DNA of 64,000 bases from Ralstonia sp. SET104. Lineage in GTDB: Bacteria > Pseudomonadota > Gammaproteobacteria > Burkholderiales > Burkholderiaceae. Of the stretch, positions 23,868 through 33,024 are shown piece after piece. The notes beneath the pieces are model-generated. The model searched no databases. It saw only the letters and a program-made list of their open reading frames with translations, and was not told the origin of the DNA. Made by a program: the position numbers and the translations under genes. Positions within the stretch are counted from its first letter, which is position 1. Every line of letters begins with the position of its first letter. The DNA lies in assembly GCF_003851545.1 (NCBI RefSeq), contig NZ_BHVX01000011.1, forward strand, positions 1 through 64,000, written 5' to 3'.

Positions 23868-24614
23868 ATGACCGACCTGCTCCATCCCCCGCTTTCGGCT
23901 GAGCCCGCCGCCAAACCGGCTGCCAACGCGCGCCCGGCCAAAGCCAAAGCCGAACACCCCGCCAACCGCCGCGCCACGGTCGTCCGCTGGCTGCGCAAGA
24001 CGCACGGCTGGTTCGGCCTGTGGGGCGCGGTGATGGGGCTGATCTTCGGCGTGTCGGGCATTTGGCTGAACCACCGCGCGGTGATGAAACTGCCGGTGGC
24101 CCAGCAGAAGACCACCAAGCGGATCGCTCTGTCCGATCCGTTGCCGGGCACGCCGGAGGCGATGGGCGCCAGGTTGCAGCAGGCGTTGCAATTGCGGGAG
24201 CCGCCCAGCCGCATCCGCGTCGAACGCGCCAAGCCGGTCCCTTGGGCTGAACCCGCTGATCAGACCGACGGCGGGCGCATCGCCGCCCAAGCGCCGATGC
24301 AGCCCGAGCAGTGGAGCTTCAGCTTCGGTAACGCCAGCACACAGCTTCAGGTGGAGTACTGGGTCAGCAACCATTGGGCGCAAGCCCGGCAGACTGACAA
24401 CGGCATCCTGGGCAAGCTGATCAGCCTGCACCTGGGCCGCGGCATGACGGCGCCGTGGATTTTGCTGGTCGACACGCTGGCCGGCTGCATCCTCTTTCTG
24501 TCGATCTCGGGCTTGTGGCTATGGGTGATGACCACCAAGCGCCGCACGGTCGGCTGGACGATCTTCGGACTGGGGGGCTTGTTGGCGATCGGGCTGGCGG
24601 TGACGCGGCTCTGA
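23868..24614 (+). CDS. PepSY-associated membrane protein, probably iron-regulated
   Basis: A 248-residue membrane protein of the PepSY-associated transmembrane type. After a Pro/Ala/Lys-rich cytoplasmic tail it has RKTHGWFGLWGAVMGLIFG with SGIWLNHR (span 1), a periplasmic PepSY-like segment, and two C-terminal spans (APWILLVDTLAGCILFLSISG and TIFGLGGLLAIGLA). Relatives are often encoded with siderophore receptors and are thought to act in ferric reduction or export. The Fur-box-like palindrome upstream agrees with this. The start at ATG 23868 excludes an upstream stretch lying across the operator. Confidence 0.8.
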   Translation: MTDLLHPPLSAEPAAKPAANARPAKAKAEHPANRRATVVRWLRKTHGWFGLWGAVMGLIFGVSGIWLNHRAVMKLPVAQQKTTKRIALSDPLPGTPEAMGARLQQALQLREPPSRIRVERAKPVPWAEPADQTDGGRIAAQAPMQPEQWSFSFGNASTQLQVEYWVSNHWAQARQTDNGILGKLISLHLGRGMTAPWILLVDTLAGCILFLSISGLWLWVMTTKRRTVGWTIFGLGGLLAIGLAVTRL

Positions 24615-24618
24615 TGTC

Positions 24619-24733
24619 AGAAATGCGATCAGGGCGAGGCGAAGCGGTTCTGGTGGTTTAGCGGCACCGCAGACAGTACAAGCAGTACGGCAAGGCGCTG
24701 CGGGACCGCCAGCATCGTCCTGATCGCGTTTCT
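24619..24733. repeat. 115-bp nested palindrome between convergent genes
   Basis: The outer arms AGAAATGCGATCAGGGCGA (24619-24637) and the complementary TCGTCCTGATCGCGTTTCT (24715-24733) match at 17 of 19 positions, and both mismatches become G-U pairs in RNA read on the + strand. Inside, CTGGTGG/CCGCCAG and CCGCAG/CTGCGG form further stems. The element fills the gap between the convergent PepSY and rpiR-type genes and reaches the stop codon of the latter. It could be a bidirectional terminator, a REP-like mobile palindrome or a structured RNA. I see no second copy in this window. Confidence 0.7.
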
Positions 24734-25595
24734 ATGGGCGGTCGACGCTGCGCTCGGTCAGCAGCCGCTGGATCGCCCGCATGCGCGAGCGCACCATTTC
24801 ATCGCGGCGTTGCGCCACGCAGGTCATCAGAATCTCGATGACGGTCAGATGCACCAGGTACGCCTCGGTGCCCACCCGCATCACCGCATCTTCCGGCACA
24901 TCCACCGTCAGCGCGATCTGTGCGCGCTCAGCCAACGGTGTGCCCGCCTGGGTGATGGCGATCACGCAGGCACCCTGCTCGGCCGCATAGGCAATCGACT
25001 CCAGCAGATACGGCATGCGCCCCACGTGCGAGAACGCGACCACAACATCGGACGCGCCCAGCATGGCAGCCGACACCAGTTGCAGGTGCGCATCGAAGTA
25101 GGCATTGGACGCCAGCCCCAGCCGCATCAACCGCGCTTGCATATCGTTGGCCATGAACGATGACGCGGCACCGGCGGCATAGCAATCGACGCGGCGCGCG
25201 CGGGCGATGCGCTCGGCAGCGGCGTCGACTTGCGCGATGGACAGCGACTCCCGCAGCTTGGCCAGCGCCCGCGTGGCCCCGTCGATGACCTTGCTGGCCA
25301 CCAGCGCCGGCGGATCGGCCCGGCCAATGTGGCCGGGCAGTGTCGGCTGCGCGTGCGCCAGCTCTGCGGCCAGCGTGGCCTTGAACTCGCGCAGGCCTTC
25401 AAAGCCGAGCGCCTGGCACATCCGCACGATGGTCGGCATCGACACACCGGCACGCACGGCCAACGTCTCCACCGATTGCTCCAGCGACAGCTCCGGCGCC
25501 TCCAGGATCAGCCGTGCCACGCCCTGCTGCGCCGGCGAGAGCGCGGGCAGCTTGTCACGCAGGGCATTGAGCACGGGAACGGAGAGCGAAAGCAT
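24732..25595 (-). CDS. MurR/RpiR-family regulator
   Basis: A 287-residue regulator with an N-terminal HTH_6 domain (SVETLAVRAGVSMPTIVRMC, about residues 40-60) and a C-terminal SIS domain (residues about 125-260) for a phosphosugar ligand, including DVVVAFSHVGRMPYLLE. It probably senses a sugar phosphate or amino-sugar. It is divergent from a porin gene, which is a plausible target. The start ATG 25595 fits family length. Confidence 0.87.
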   Translation of the reverse strand: MLSLSVPVLNALRDKLPALSPAQQGVARLILEAPELSLEQSVETLAVRAGVSMPTIVRMCQALGFEGLREFKATLAAELAHAQPTLPGHIGRADPPALVASKVIDGATRALAKLRESLSIAQVDAAAERIARARRVDCYAAGAASSFMANDMQARLMRLGLASNAYFDAHLQLVSAAMLGASDVVVAFSHVGRMPYLLESIAYAAEQGACVIAITQAGTPLAERAQIALTVDVPEDAVMRVGTEAYLVHLTVIEILMTCVAQRRDEMVRSRMRAIQRLLTERSVDRP

Positions 25596-25881
25596 GGCAG
25601 TGCGCGGAGTGGCGATCGGAAATCAGCGCCGCCAGTGTAGCGGCAGCCCCGCACCACGCCGCCTGCCCGAGGGAAAACCCCCAAGAATCTGTAAGTCTGC
25701 GGTTTACGCCCGTCAGATGCAGGGCCCGCGACACCCCATCGCACGCGACGTGTGCGGCGCTTTGCCAGTGCCTGCGTAACTTCAAACCTTACAGACGCAA
25801 CTTGCCCGAGAGTCGGCCCCCGAGCCAATCCGGAAACCCATTCCGGCGATACAACAGTCGTTACGACAATAAGGGAGCCAC

Positions 25882-26937
25882 ATGACCACTTCGATCCGTT
25901 CCATGCCGCTGTCGGCGATCAGACTGACGGCACTGTCGGCACTGCTCGCCTGCAGCGCGGCGCACGCGCAATCCAGCGTCACGCTGTACGGCGTGATGGA
26001 AACCGGCCTGCGCTACAGCACCAACAACGACGCAGCCGGCCACGGCAAGGCTGAAATGGCGGGCGGCTACTACAGCGGCAGCCGCTTCGGCATTCGTGGT
26101 TCCGAAGACCTGGGCAACGGGTTGAAGGCCGTGTTCCACCTGGTCAGCGGTTTCGCACCGGATACGGGTGTGGGTTCCACCAACGACATGGGCTTGGGCG
26201 GCTACAAGCCCACCACACCGGCGACGTCGCGCTTATTCGGGCGTCAGGCATATGTCGGGCTGGAAGGCGGCTTCGGCTCGCTAACGTTCGGCCGGCAAGA
26301 GAACCTCGTCTTCAACACGGCCGGCCAGTACGACGCGCTCTCCATCGGCAATCTTGGCGCGACGGCCTGGCACGTCACCGCCACCGGTGTGCGCATCGAC
26401 AACGCGGTCAAGTACGTGGGTGATTTCAACGGCTGGCGCCCAGGCGTGATGGTCGGCATGGGCGAACAGGCGGGCGCGTTCTCGGCGGGCAACTACAGCG
26501 CGCTGTCGCTCAACTACGCCAGCGGCCCGTTCGCCTTTGGCGGCGCATGGGAACAGCAGAAAGACCTGCAATCGGTCGGCACCCGCACATGGACGACAGG
26601 CGGCAGCGTACAGCTCGGGCCGGCCAAGCTGATGCTCGGCTACATCAACTACCGCGACGGCACACCCACCAGGAACGACCTCATCCTCGGCGGCGTGAAG
26701 TACGACTTCAGCGGGCAATACAACCTGGTAGTGGGCGGCATGGCGACCCGCCAGCGCGACCCCGACGGCCTGCGCTACACCGCCTACGCGATCATGAATT
26801 ACGTGGTCAGCAAGCGCACGTGGCTGTACGTCGGCATGGACTACACCCACCAGAAAGACGCCGGCACCGTGCTGGCCGCCGCATTGCCAAAGGCCTCGCA
26901 GACCGGCGTGATGGTGGGCATGCGCCACGGGTTCTAA
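25882..26937 (+). CDS. General porin, OmpC-like
   Basis: A 351-residue outer-membrane porin of the Gram-negative porin_4 type. A signal peptide ends in AHA, followed by the standard QSSVTLYGVMETGLRYSTN mature start. Conserved barrel blocks include SRFGIRGSEDLGNGLKAVF and GSLTFGRQENLV. The C-terminal residue is Phe (MRHGF), required for barrel insertion. AAGGGAG precedes the ATG. It differs from the second porin at 54808 in sequence and in its leader. Confidence 0.93.
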   Translation: MTTSIRSMPLSAIRLTALSALLACSAAHAQSSVTLYGVMETGLRYSTNNDAAGHGKAEMAGGYYSGSRFGIRGSEDLGNGLKAVFHLVSGFAPDTGVGSTNDMGLGGYKPTTPATSRLFGRQAYVGLEGGFGSLTFGRQENLVFNTAGQYDALSIGNLGATAWHVTATGVRIDNAVKYVGDFNGWRPGVMVGMGEQAGAFSAGNYSALSLNYASGPFAFGGAWEQQKDLQSVGTRTWTTGGSVQLGPAKLMLGYINYRDGTPTRNDLILGGVKYDFSGQYNLVVGGMATRQRDPDGLRYTAYAIMNYVVSKRTWLYVGMDYTHQKDAGTVLAAALPKASQTGVMVGMRHGF

Positions 26938-27071
26938 AACCCGGCACACGGCCACCCGAACAACCTTGGCGCCAACACATGCGCCCAGCCGGTGTGGCCG
27001 TACCCTGCCCTGGATGGCGCCCTGGAGTCGCCCCCCGCAGGGGACGAAACATCAGCAAACCACCAGCGCCC

Positions 27072-29342
27072 TTAAGCCGGCGCAGCGGCAGGCGGCTCAT
27101 GGGAAGCGGACGCCCCTTTCTCCGCATTTGGCGAAACCTGCGTCATCCACTGCTCAAACGCCGGAGACGTCCGCAACACCGTCCCCGGCGTCGCCAGCGG
27201 CACATGCGCCTGATCAAACATGGCCTTGAGCACGACATTGAACGCCCGCAGCACATCCGCCTGCTTCTGCGGCCGCGTCTTGAACCGCCCCTTGACGATC
27301 ATCGCCCCGCCGTCAAAGCGATCCAGCCCGAAGACTTCCGCACCGCCGAGCAACGTATAGGCAAAGCGCGGCTCGCCGGCAATCTGGTCAGCCGCTGCGC
27401 GCACGAGATCAATCGCCTGCTGCGGCTCGGCATCCATCGCCACGCGCACCTCAAAGTCGGCAAACGAGTAGTCGCGCGAGAGGTTGCGCACCGTCTTGAT
27501 CTGGCTGAACGGAATCGACAGCACCGCGCCCGTGCCGTCGCGCAGCCGCACCGTGCGAATGGTCAGGTTGATGACGGTGCCTGACGCCACCCCCACGTCC
27601 ACCGTATCGCCCACGCTGATGGTGTCTTCCATCAGGATAAAGATGCCGGTGATGAAATCCTGCGCAAGCGACTGCGCACCAAAACCCACCGCCAGGCCGA
27701 TCACCCCGGCACCCGCGACCAGCGGCGTCACGTTCACGCCCAGATTGGCCAGCACGCCAATGCTGGCCGTCACCACCAGCGTCACCTTCAGGCCGTTGCG
27801 CAGCAGCGGCAGGATGGTAAGCGCGCGGGTGCTGGGCTGCGCCCGCGCCGAGGCCGGTGACAGCGCCCGCAGGATCGCCGTGTCGAGCAGAATCCAGACG
27901 AGCCAGGTGGCAAACACAGTGCCGATCAGCCCCACCATGGCATCGGCGATGCGCTTGCCATTGACCGAGCTGTGCGTCACCTCCACCAGTGTGTGGCCCC
28001 ACACGCGCAGCACCAGCTCCAGGAAAGCGATCCAGATGGCGAGCTTCACCAGCGCGCCAACGAAATGCTTGAGCCGCTCTACGTAGGGCGAGCTGCGCGC
28101 CAGACGCAGATGCGAGCGCCAGTTCGCGCGCGGGCGGATCAGCGCCGACAGGAAGAACGCCGCCACCAGCAGCAAAGAGGTCATCACCGCGCGGCGCGCC
28201 ACGACATCAACGTTGCCGGGCATCGTCAGCGTGGCCACCATGGTGGCGCCGGCCAGCACCACCACCGGCACCGGCCAGAACGCTGCCAACAGCCGGCGGA
28301 CCTGGTTGCCCGTGTGCTCGCCGCTGCGCAGTTCCAGCGGGCGATTGGCGATCAGTTGGCCGATCGGCCGACGTGCCCACAACGCGCCCACCGCCAGCAT
28401 CAATGACGACACCACGTTGCACACCGTGGCCAGCAGCAGACTGAGCGAGCCGCCCAGCACCAGGGCAACACGCGGGTCGACCAGCGCATCGCCGCAAGCG
28501 CCCAGGCTGGCCGTCAGGAAGATCGGCCACATGCCGTGCTTGAAGAGATACTCCACCGCCACGCGCCGGTGCGCGCTGCCGGAGAAGAGCGAGAACAGCA
28601 TCGCCACGCCCGCCGTAATGATCGCGCCCCAGACGATGGCGTAAGCCAGCACCAGCGCCAGCACAAACCCAGGCGAGGCATCGTGCTCCAGCCGCATGAT
28701 CACGGCAAAGGAAATGGCCCATGGGCCGATCTTGCGCAGCGCATCGATAAACAACGCACGCGTGGTCGGGTGCGGCCCGAGGCCGGTGGTGAGGCCGAAC
28801 ACACGGCGGATGAGCCAACCCAGGCCAAGCAAGCCACCGGCAATGGCGGCCCAGATGCCAACAGTGCCCGCAAAGTCGGCAATAAGCGGCATGCGTTTGT
28901 CGGGCGCGATGAGCAGGCTGGCGTTACCGCTGGCCGCCTCGATACGGCGCAGCCAGTAACGCGGGGCCCCGGCTTGCACGTCGGCCTGCAGCGAGCCGCT
29001 CTCGATGAGCGAGGCCACCGCGCCCAGCAGGCCGGGAGCCTGTTCGGCCTGCACCTTCTGCTGTGCGCTCATGCCGTCGCGCAATTGCTTCAGTTCATTG
29101 ACGAGGGCGGCGCGCTGCTCGTCGTTGTTGAGCAGCGTGATGACGGTGTCGAGCGACTGGCGCGTCTGCGCAGGATCCGCCGCCGGTGCCGATGCGCTCG
29201 CGGTGGAAGTCGACAACCCGGCGAGCTTGGCAAACGACACCGGTGCAGCGTCGGCCACGTGGGCCGCGCCGGCCATCAGAACAAACAGGACCAATGCGAG
29301 CGGCCACAGTCGCCGCATCCAACATAAAGAATGAGTACGCAT
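27072..29342 (-). CDS. MscS-family mechanosensitive channel, large form
   Basis: A 756-residue inner-membrane protein. A signal-like first segment (WPLALVLFVLMAGAAHVADA), a periplasmic helical region and about ten predicted spans precede the MscS core, which reads NLGVNVTPLVAGAGVIGLAV with GFGAQSLAQDFITG (pore helix TM3, about residues 560-595), then the beta domain. It is a YbdG/MscM-like channel opening under hypo-osmotic stress. The frame extends 155 codons upstream, across the neighbouring MFS gene; I start at ATG 29342, which opens with MRTHSLCWMRR. Confidence 0.87.
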   Translation of the reverse strand: MRTHSLCWMRRLWPLALVLFVLMAGAAHVADAAPVSFAKLAGLSTSTASASAPAADPAQTRQSLDTVITLLNNDEQRAALVNELKQLRDGMSAQQKVQAEQAPGLLGAVASLIESGSLQADVQAGAPRYWLRRIEAASGNASLLIAPDKRMPLIADFAGTVGIWAAIAGGLLGLGWLIRRVFGLTTGLGPHPTTRALFIDALRKIGPWAISFAVIMRLEHDASPGFVLALVLAYAIVWGAIITAGVAMLFSLFSGSAHRRVAVEYLFKHGMWPIFLTASLGACGDALVDPRVALVLGGSLSLLLATVCNVVSSLMLAVGALWARRPIGQLIANRPLELRSGEHTGNQVRRLLAAFWPVPVVVLAGATMVATLTMPGNVDVVARRAVMTSLLLVAAFFLSALIRPRANWRSHLRLARSSPYVERLKHFVGALVKLAIWIAFLELVLRVWGHTLVEVTHSSVNGKRIADAMVGLIGTVFATWLVWILLDTAILRALSPASARAQPSTRALTILPLLRNGLKVTLVVTASIGVLANLGVNVTPLVAGAGVIGLAVGFGAQSLAQDFITGIFILMEDTISVGDTVDVGVASGTVINLTIRTVRLRDGTGAVLSIPFSQIKTVRNLSRDYSFADFEVRVAMDAEPQQAIDLVRAAADQIAGEPRFAYTLLGGAEVFGLDRFDGGAMIVKGRFKTRPQKQADVLRAFNVVLKAMFDQAHVPLATPGTVLRTSPAFEQWMTQVSPNAEKGASASHEPPAAAPA

Positions 29343-29410
29343 GACAGGGGGAAAGCAATCGTGCAGACATCGATCACGGCACGATACGCGAATTCCCTGG
29401 GCGCACAACC

Positions 29411-30676
29411 TCAGCGCTTGGCACCCGGCGGCAGTGGAGCCCGACGCCAGAGCCAGGCCGCCGTGCCGAGCGCACAGGCCATGCAAGCCATCACCAGCGC
29501 CACCACACCGGGCCAGCCCCACGGCGCATAGAGCTTGCCGCCTGTTGTGCCGATCAGGCTGGAGCCCAGGTAGTACGCCAGCAAATACAGGGCCGCAGCC
29601 TGCCCCTTGGCACGCTGCGCGCGGCGTCCCACCCAGCCGCTGGCCACCGCGTGCGCACCAAAGAAGCCAAAGGTCAGCAGCGCGATGCCGCCAATCACCA
29701 GCACCAGCGGCGCGGCCAGCGTCAGCAGCACGCCAGCCGACATCAGCACCGTGCCCGCCAGCAGCATGCGGCCCCGGCCATGGCGATCGGCCAATCGGCC
29801 GAACCATGCCGATGCGCCAATGCCCAGCAGGTACACCATAAAGATGCCGCCCACCGCCGTCTGGCTGAGGGCATACGGCGCATCAAGCAAGTGGAAGCTC
29901 GCGTAGTTGTAGATCGTGACGAAGCCACCCATCAGCAGAAAGCCCATGGCAAACAGCGCGCGCAGACCCGGCTCACGCAGATGTGCGGCCAGCGTTTCGA
30001 ACAGATCGCCCAGCGCCACGCCCTTGCGCGGCACAAAGCGGCGCGACGGCGGCAGCAGCCACACAAAAGCCAGCGCTGCCAGCAGACCCAGAGTGCCGGT
30101 AAAACCCATGGCGGCGCGCCAGCCGAAGTGGTCGGCCACGGCGCCTGTCAGCACGCGGCCAGCCATGCCGCCGAACGCTGTCCCGCCGATGTACAGGCCC
30201 ATCGCCATGCCCAGCCCTTGTGGATGCACCTCTTCGGCCAGATAGGCCATCGCCACCGCCGGCACACCGCCCAGCACAATGCCAAGCAGTGCCCGCGTGG
30301 CCAGCAACCCGTGCCAGCCCGGCAACACCGCGGCCGCCAGCGTGAACGCCGACGACAGCGCCAGCGACACCCCCATCAGCGTCTTGCGATGGATCGACTC
30401 CGACAGCAGCCCCGCAAACAGAATCGCGAACGCCAGCAACAGCGTGGACACCGACAGCACGAGGCTCGTCTGCGCAGGCGTGAGGCCAAAGTCGTGCGCC
30501 AGCATCGGCATCAGCGGCTGCACGCAATACAGCAGCGAGAACGTGGAGAAGCCCGCTGCAAACAACGCCAGATTGGCGCGCAGATAACCGGGATGGCCCC
30601 GGACCAGCCAGCGGGAAGGATCGGCGGGTTCGATGGCGGGCACAGGGGCAGGCGAAGAGGAAAGCGGGGCGTTCAC
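29411..30676 (-). CDS. MFS transporter, YnfM-like
   Basis: A 421-residue twelve-span major-facilitator protein. The first span is FAAGFSTFSLLYCVQPLMPM and the block ESIHRKTLMGVSLALSS matches the YnfM/arabinose-efflux-like exporters. The substrate is not predictable. The start codon is GTG at 30676; no in-frame ATG precedes the first transmembrane helix. It lies about 70 bp before the MscS gene on the same strand and is divergent from the GST gene. Confidence 0.85.
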   Translation of the reverse strand: MNAPLSSSPAPVPAIEPADPSRWLVRGHPGYLRANLALFAAGFSTFSLLYCVQPLMPMLAHDFGLTPAQTSLVLSVSTLLLAFAILFAGLLSESIHRKTLMGVSLALSSAFTLAAAVLPGWHGLLATRALLGIVLGGVPAVAMAYLAEEVHPQGLGMAMGLYIGGTAFGGMAGRVLTGAVADHFGWRAAMGFTGTLGLLAALAFVWLLPPSRRFVPRKGVALGDLFETLAAHLREPGLRALFAMGFLLMGGFVTIYNYASFHLLDAPYALSQTAVGGIFMVYLLGIGASAWFGRLADRHGRGRMLLAGTVLMSAGVLLTLAAPLVLVIGGIALLTFGFFGAHAVASGWVGRRAQRAKGQAAALYLLAYYLGSSLIGTTGGKLYAPWGWPGVVALVMACMACALGTAAWLWRRAPLPPGAKR

Positions 30677-30793
30677 GGCGGCTGGCAGTTCAGGGGCGAC
30701 CGCCTATTATCGTTCTCAACCGCCACGCCTGCTGCAGTGCGGCAGGGGCATTGATCTTGCTGCGCAACTGCCATCGCGTTCATCCGCCCGACC

Positions 30794-31510
30794 ATGGAAA
30801 CCACGCTCTACTACTGGCCCGAAATCCAGGGCCGCGGCGAATTCGTCCGGCTCGCGCTGGAACAGGCCGCCGTGCCCTACACCGACCTCGGCCGCGAAGA
30901 CGAAGCCGCCATCAAAGCGTTTCTCGACGACGCGGGAATCCCCACACCGCCGTTCGCGCCGCCGTTTCTGGTGACCGGCCAACTGGTGATCGCGCAGACG
31001 GCCAACATCCTGCTCTACCTGGGCCAGCACTACGGCCTGGCTCCGCACGACGAAGCAGGTGGCCTGTGGTCGCACGGTCTGCAACTGACCATTGCCGATT
31101 TCGTGGTGGAGATTCACGATACGCATCACCCCATCGCCTCAGGCGAGTACTACGAAGACCAGCAAGCTGAAGCGAAGCGCCGCACGCAGGACTTTCTGGA
31201 TCATCGCGCGCCCAAGTTCCTGCGCTACTTCGAGCGCGTGCTCGAGCGCAACCCCGCTGGCCCGACCTGGGCCGTGCGCGATGCGCTGACGTATGTGGAC
31301 CTATCACTGTTCCAGATCGTGGCGGGGCTGCGCTACGCCTTCCCGCGTCACATGCAGCGCTACGCGCGCCAGCTGCCGCACCTTGTGGCGCTGCATGACC
31401 GCGTAGCGGCGCAACCGAACATCGCGGCGTATCTGGAATCGCCGCGGCGCATTCCGTTCAACACAATGGGCATCTTCCGCCACTACCCCGAACTGGATGC
31501 GCTGAAATGA
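30794..31510 (+). CDS. Glutathione S-transferase
   Basis: A 238-residue cytosolic GST with an N-terminal thioredoxin fold (TTLYYWPEIQGRGEFVRLAL, of the Sigma/Alpha-like type with Tyr near residue 6) and a C-terminal helical domain. The segment VTGQLVIAQTANILLYLG carries the glutathione-binding Gln-Thr pair. It is likely a detoxification enzyme. It stands alone, convergent with the small-gene cluster. Confidence 0.88.
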   Translation: METTLYYWPEIQGRGEFVRLALEQAAVPYTDLGREDEAAIKAFLDDAGIPTPPFAPPFLVTGQLVIAQTANILLYLGQHYGLAPHDEAGGLWSHGLQLTIADFVVEIHDTHHPIASGEYYEDQQAEAKRRTQDFLDHRAPKFLRYFERVLERNPAGPTWAVRDALTYVDLSLFQIVAGLRYAFPRHMQRYARQLPHLVALHDRVAAQPNIAAYLESPRRIPFNTMGIFRHYPELDALK

Positions 31511-31512
31511 CA

Positions 31513-31533
31513 AACCCGGCGCAGGGCCGGGTT
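31513..31533. terminator. Hairpin between convergent genes
   Basis: AACCCGGC-GCAGG-GCCGGGTT forms an 8-bp stem directly after the GST stop and before the end of the leftward small gene. A short T-run exists on the - strand only, so termination there is more likely. Confidence 0.55.
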
Positions 31534-31552
31534 CGCACGGAGGTGGAATCGT

Positions 31553-31942
31553 TCAGGCCGCTATCGGCGTAGCGGGCAACCGACGCTGGATGTCTTCCAG
31601 CGCAGCAGGCCAACGCTCGATGGCCGCCAGATCGTGGATGTCCTGCAGATCGATCAGCAGATCGACCACCTGATCATCGTCGACATTCACGCCGGAGCAG
31701 CGCAGCGCCCGCGCGAGCGGATCGTCACTGGGCACGCGCAGCAGGCTCACACCCAGACGCTCGATCGCGCTGCAATAAAACGCGTCGTCAATGAGAATGC
31801 CGACGCCGCAGCGGCGATTGTCCAGCCCGCGGTAACGCGGCTCGCCGTCGGCATCTTCGGAGCGGCATTGCTGCGCGAGCAGGTGCGTGCGCACGCGTTC
31901 AAAAATGTCCTCGATAGCGAGGAACGTCCCCTTCCCTTGCAT
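31553..31942 (-). CDS. Uncharacterised protein with RCxxGxLI/HD motifs, paralogue A
   Basis: A 129-residue protein that I cannot assign a function. It aligns with its upstream neighbour along its length: YRGLDNRRCGVGILI with Tyr/Gly/Cys spacing, then GVNVDDDQVVDLLIDLQDIHD, then an aromatic W and a basic helix. These patterns match a widespread unnamed family seen in phages and bacterial islands (Y-x-G..RC-x-x-G-x-L-I .. LQ-x-x-HD). The start at ATG 31942 gives the family N-terminus; the in-frame upstream part overlaps its neighbour. The gap to the upstream gene is 41 bp, so the two are likely cotranscribed. Confidence 0.65.
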   Translation of the reverse strand: MQGKGTFLAIEDIFERVRTHLLAQQCRSEDADGEPRYRGLDNRRCGVGILIDDAFYCSAIERLGVSLLRVPSDDPLARALRCSGVNVDDDQVVDLLIDLQDIHDLAAIERWPAALEDIQRRLPATPIAA

Positions 31943-31983
31943 GGCGTCACCTTCTATAGGGTGATCTGTGACCGGCCGGCCGG

Positions 31984-32415
31984 TCAGAATGATTCGACAG
32001 TATCGACAACGGCGCCGCTCAGGCCGAACTGGCGCGCGATCGACTGCAGGCGTTCCTTCCACTCCCACGTGCCGAACACGTCGTGCGCGTTCTGCAGCTT
32101 GGAGAGCAGCTCAACCGTGTCACGATCGTCCACGTCGATGCGGGCACGCTTGAGCGCACGGCGCAGCGCGATGACGCCGGCGTCCATGTAACGCGGAATC
32201 TCGTTGGTCGGCTTGAGGATGTAGCGCACCGGCACGCTCTCCATCGACGTCGTGTAGTCACGCACGCCAATCAGGTTGCCGATGGGGCAGCAGCGGCCGC
32301 CCTGGCCGTGATACGCGGCACCGCCGCGCGGCAGGATGGCGGCGCCGCCCTGGCCAAACAGATGGCGGACTGCGCCGTCGTAGATTTCTTGTTTGCTGAG
32401 ATATTGCGTTTTCAT
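31984..32415 (-). CDS. Uncharacterised protein with RCxxGxLI/HD motifs, paralogue B
   Basis: A 143-residue protein of the same family as its downstream neighbour. Motifs are YHGQGGRCCPIGNLIGVRDY (residues about 34-53), ARIDVDDRDTVELLSKLQNA and HDVFGTWEWKERL. It keeps two adjacent cysteines where paralogue A has one. The start at ATG 32415 follows GGGGAAAG. Function unknown; the conserved Cys and HD pair could bind a metal or form a small catalytic site, but that is speculation. Membership in a phage-associated family hints at acquired cargo. Confidence 0.68.
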   Translation of the reverse strand: MKTQYLSKQEIYDGAVRHLFGQGGAAILPRGGAAYHGQGGRCCPIGNLIGVRDYTTSMESVPVRYILKPTNEIPRYMDAGVIALRRALKRARIDVDDRDTVELLSKLQNAHDVFGTWEWKERLQSIARQFGLSGAVVDTVESF

Positions 32416-32752
32416 GTTCTTTCCCCTGACCCCAGGTCTGCAGGCGTCGCCGATTCGATTCACTTCCGACTTCCGGCCTGACGTTGCGTCCGACGTCGCA
32501 CACTCTGCCATCCGTGCGATCTATCTTGATTCAGGATGCACCAGAACCAAGGGCCGAAAAAGGACCGGAATGTAAGTCATTTTTACCGTTTGCTTTTTGG
32601 CAACGGATTGCCCGCAAAGGTGCGCCAGTCAACGCTTTGCGGGTGCTCCACACACCACGCGGTCATGCCGTTTTTGAATGCCGTGACGCGCGCTCGCAAC
32701 AGCGTGTGCGCAGGGCTGCGCGCACGTGGCGCATGCGTCGTAGGCGGGGCGC
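32416..32752. other. Gene-free spacer with an inverted repeat
   Basis: About 337 bp without a supportable gene separate two parts of the small-gene cluster. It is locally AT-rich around 32570-32600, where a leftward promoter for paralogue B may lie. A perfect 9-bp inverted repeat, CCCGCAAAG (32611-32619) and CTTTGCGGG (32635-32643), with a 15-nt loop, is the clearest signal. It has no T-run and could be an operator. Confidence 0.5.
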
Positions 32753-32980
32753 TTACATCCCGATGATCTGGTCTGCGTGGCCGAGGCAGAAGCCGCGTCG
32801 GTCATGGTGCCCGCAGGTGGGCATGACCTCGTAGCCGGCAGCACGCAGCAAGACCGCGCGCGCGGCCACCTCCACCGGAGGCAAAGGCTGCCCCGAGTCC
32901 TGATCGCGCACTAGCCGGCCGAGCTGGGCAAACGGCTGGCGCAGCAGATGGTCCAGATCCAGCGAACCGCAGTACCGCAT
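32753..32980 (-). CDS. Small protein with Cys/His-rich C-terminus
   Basis: A 75-residue protein of unknown function. The N-terminal two thirds look helical; the C-terminus MPTCGHHDRRGFCLGH holds a C-x-H-H-D..C-x-G-H arrangement that could bind a metal ion. Similar MPxC..D..GxCxGH tails occur in small phage and plasmid proteins, as far as I recall. AGGTGA lies before ATG 32980 (GTG 32983 is the alternative). It follows the next small gene by 44 bp, suggesting an operon. Confidence 0.55.
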   Translation of the reverse strand: MRYCGSLDLDHLLRQPFAQLGRLVRDQDSGQPLPPVEVAARAVLLRAAGYEVMPTCGHHDRRGFCLGHADQIIGM

Positions 32981-33024
32981 CACTTCACCTTCTTGAAAAC
33001 AACGGCGGCACCGGGGCGCGCCGG

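Noticed and set aside
27072-29807. 911-residue version of the MscS channel
   Set aside because: The first 155 codons overlap the MFS gene and are low-complexity; the channel signal sequence begins at 29342.
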